From Erythrobacter sanguineus (GTDB taxonomy: Bacteria > Pseudomonadota > Alphaproteobacteria > Sphingomonadales > Sphingomonadaceae), in assembly GCA_945878845.1 (NCBI GenBank), contig CAMCUB010000010.1:33455-97454 (forward strand): a stretch of DNA of 64,000 nt, in the 5' to 3' direction. A model generated the notes under the pieces. The model was given only the letters and a program-made list of their open reading frames with translations. It was not told the origin of the DNA and ran no database searches. Shown here in pieces: positions 62,371 to 64,000 of this stretch (positions are counted from its first letter, which is position 1; each line of letters begins with the position of its first letter). Made by a program: the position numbers and the translations under genes.

Positions 62371-64000
62371 TCACTCCGCCGCTTCGGCCAGATCGACCCG
62401 CTGCGGCCCGCGGATCAGCCCGCCGGGGGCCTCGCCGGTCCACGCGCCCTCGCGGAATGTGATAACGCCGCTCTTGATCGTGGCGACGTAGCCGTCCGCC
62501 TTCTGTAGAAGCCGCTTGCCGCCTGCGGGCAGATCGAAGGCGAGCCACGGCTTGCCGAGCTTCAGCTTGTCCATGTCGATCACGTTGAGGTCGGCGAGAT
62601 AGCCGGGCGCGATCACGCCGCGATCCTCCAGCCCGTAGAGCACTGCGGTATCGCGGCACTGGCGCTTGATCGCCTGTTCGAGGCTGATCCGCGCCCCGCG
62701 TTTGCGGCTCTTGACCCAGTGTTCGAGCATGAAGGTGGGCGAGGCCGCGTCGCAGATCGTCCCGCAATGCGCGCCGCCGTCAGACAGCGAGTTCACCGTG
62801 TCGTCGGCATGCTGGAGCGGCACGAGGAAATCGAGGTTGCCGTCGGCATAGTTGAGGATCGGCAGGTAGATGAACCCCGTGCCCTCGCCTTGGCACAGCA
62901 GGTCATAGGCATATTCCTGCGGGCTCACCCCGGCCGCCGCGGCGCGGGCATTGATGCTGGCATCGGCGGCAGGCTCATAGTCGAAATCGGGGTCCATTTC
63001 GAATTGCAGCGTCCAGCCCATGCTGATCGCCATCACCACCCCGCCGATATCCTTGGGGGCATCGGTGTAGTCATTGGGCTCGGCGAGCATGGCCGCCCGG
63101 AACGCGGGATCGAGCAGCTTGGCGCGCTGCTCCTCCCACGGAAGGTCGGCGATGGCCATCCAGCTCGGGCGGAAGCGGAAGGGGTGGACGGTGCCTTGCC
63201 AGGCCATCACGATCCCGTTCCCGCGCAGCGCGATCTGGGCGACGATGTTCGCGCCATTGTCGTTCTCGGCGCGCATCGCGGCGATCTGCTCACCCAGCGA
63301 CAATTCCTTGGCGATGGATTGCAGCGCGGCGAAGGTGACGGGGATGCCGGCCTCGCGGCTCAGCTGTCCCATCCAGCCGAACTCGTCCCATTCGCGCATG
63401 AGGTCGCTGGCGATCTCGAACACCGCATGCCCGCCCGCCGCCTTGGCGCGGCCCATCGCGCGGCCGATCGCGATCAGCTCCTCAGGCGTGGCGGTGGTGC
63501 CGGGGACGAGCTCGCCATCGACCGACTTGTGGAGCACGGTGCGCGAGGTCGAGAAGCCCAGCGCGCCCGCACGCACGCCTTCCTCGACGATGGCGCTCAT
63601 TGCGGCGATGTCGTCAGCGGTCGGCACAGCGCCCGGCTGCTCGCGGTCGCCCAGCACATAGGCGCGCACCGCGCCATGGGGGACGTGGGTGCCGATATCG
63701 ACAGTGCGGGGGAGTTTCTCGAGCGCGTCGAGATACTCCGGGAAGGTCTCCCAGTCCCAGGTGATTCCCTCGGCGAGCGCGGTGCCGGGGATGTCCTCGA
63801 CCCCCTCCATCAGGCTGATCAGCCATTCGTGACGGTCGGGGCGGGCCGGGGCAAAGCCGACGCCGCAATTGCCCATCACGACCGTGGTGACCCCGTGCCA
63901 GCTCGAGGGGGCCATTTCCTGATCCCAGGTGGCCTGCCCGTCATAGTGCGTGTGAATGTCGACGAAGCCGGGGGCGACGACCTTGCCGGCGGCGTCGATC
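62371..64000 (-). CDS. N-acyl-D-amino-acid deacylase (D-aminoacylase) family protein, 5' end missing
   Basis: About 543 codons are visible; the start lies beyond the right edge. Amidohydrolase fold with the metal motif [11 protein letters not shown] (near 63950), [21 protein letters not shown] and later DGGAHCG, as in the D-aminoacylase/N-acyl-D-amino acid deacylase family. Hydrolyses N-acyl D-amino acids or related N-acyl compounds. An internal Met at 63915 is not the start because the motif lies upstream. Confidence 0.9.
   Translation of the reverse strand, partial: IDAAGKVVAPGFVDIHTHYDGQATWDQEMAPSSWHGVTTVVMGNCGVGFAPARPDRHEWLISLMEGVEDIPGTALAEGITWDWETFPEYLDALEKLPRTVDIGTHVPHGAVRAYVLGDREQPGAVPTADDIAAMSAIVEEGVRAGALGFSTSRTVLHKSVDGELVPGTTATPEELIAIGRAMGRAKAAGGHAVFEIASDLMREWDEFGWMGQLSREAGIPVTFAALQSIAKELSLGEQIAAMRAENDNGANIVAQIALRGNGIVMAWQGTVHPFRFRPSWMAIADLPWEEQRAKLLDPAFRAAMLAEPNDYTDAPKDIGGVVMAISMGWTLQFEMDPDFDYEPAADASINARAAAAGVSPQEYAYDLLCQGEGTGFIYLPILNYADGNLDFLVPLQHADDTVNSLSDGGAHCGTICDAASPTFMLEHWVKSRKRGARISLEQAIKRQCRDTAVLYGLEDRGVIAPGYLADLNVIDMDKLKLGKPWLAFDLPAGGKRLLQKADGYVATIKSGVITFREGAWTGEAPGGLIRGPQRVDLAEAAE

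Overview
The window is a GC-rich, gene-dense bacterial chromosome segment of about 63 protein genes, one tRNA gene and no rRNA, CRISPR array, insertion sequence or prophage that I can recognise. Gene content points to an alphaproteobacterium, most likely Sphingomonadales (Sphingomonas/Erythrobacter-like). This is inferred from an F0-only ATP synthase operon with a separate b' subunit, a class II EPSP synthase, a FYDLN-acid protein next to aroA, a glutathione-based gloB, the ydbH-ynbE-ydbL set, and many start/stop overlaps of the ATGA or TGATG type.

Layout. 1-6.6 kb (minus): lapA-like gene, pyrF and two VOC genes flanking an exported protein; purB; an acyltransferase broken by two frameshifts; radC. 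6.6-13.3 kb (plus): ydbH-ynbE-ydbL (outer-membrane lipid transport), then atpI-atpB-atpE-atpF'-atpF. 13.4-22.1 kb: mostly minus-strand metabolism and translation (quinone oxidoreductase, DOPA dioxygenase-like, gloB, rpsA, a MarR-GNAT fusion, cmk, small membrane proteins, aroA). 22.3-29.5 kb (plus): FYDLN protein, tRNA-Ala, ffh, and rpsP-rimM-[four extra genes]-trmD-rplS. 29.6-33.6 kb (plus): S9 peptidase behind a palindromic repeat, asd, a lipoprotein. 33.6-36.7 kb (minus): a marR-emrA-emrB efflux operon. 36.7-42.5 kb (plus): an isomerase and hydrolase pair, then M2 peptidase, beta-propeller, RimB-like protease and rimK. 42.5-46.8 kb (minus, except one plus gene): SDR, secreted YbjN-like protein, amn, rpsF-rpsR-rplI. 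47-54.6 kb: DUF808, GST, DUF418, a chemoreceptor, an OprB porin, an acyl-CoA synthetase. 54.6-57.2 kb: a Mur-ligase and LD-carboxypeptidase divergent pair. 57.2-64 kb: fabD-fabG, dnaN, DUF2855, and a partial D-aminoacylase.

Most genes are core metabolism, translation and envelope functions. The unusual parts are: (i) the four-gene insertion inside rpsP-rimM-trmD-rplS, which holds a GRDP-like/TIGR04222 pair, a nitrilase homologue whose catalytic Glu codon reads Gln, and an AT-rich membrane protein gene; (ii) the RimB-RimK module together with its likely substrate gene rpsF in the same window; (iii) the head-to-head Mur ligase/LdcA pair that looks like a peptidoglycan-recycling unit; (iv) a nested set of perfect inverted repeats in front of the ATP synthase operon; (v) an exported-protein gene that begins with the first codons of a VOC gene; and (vi) the double-frameshifted acyltransferase. 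I see no obvious new defence or mobile system.

No stretch over 300 bases lacks a gene. The larger gaps (17797-18021, 22118-22290, 22633-22862, 46794-46996, 52868-53021, 59498-59651) hold leaders, hairpins and promoter-like sequence, described below where something could be seen.
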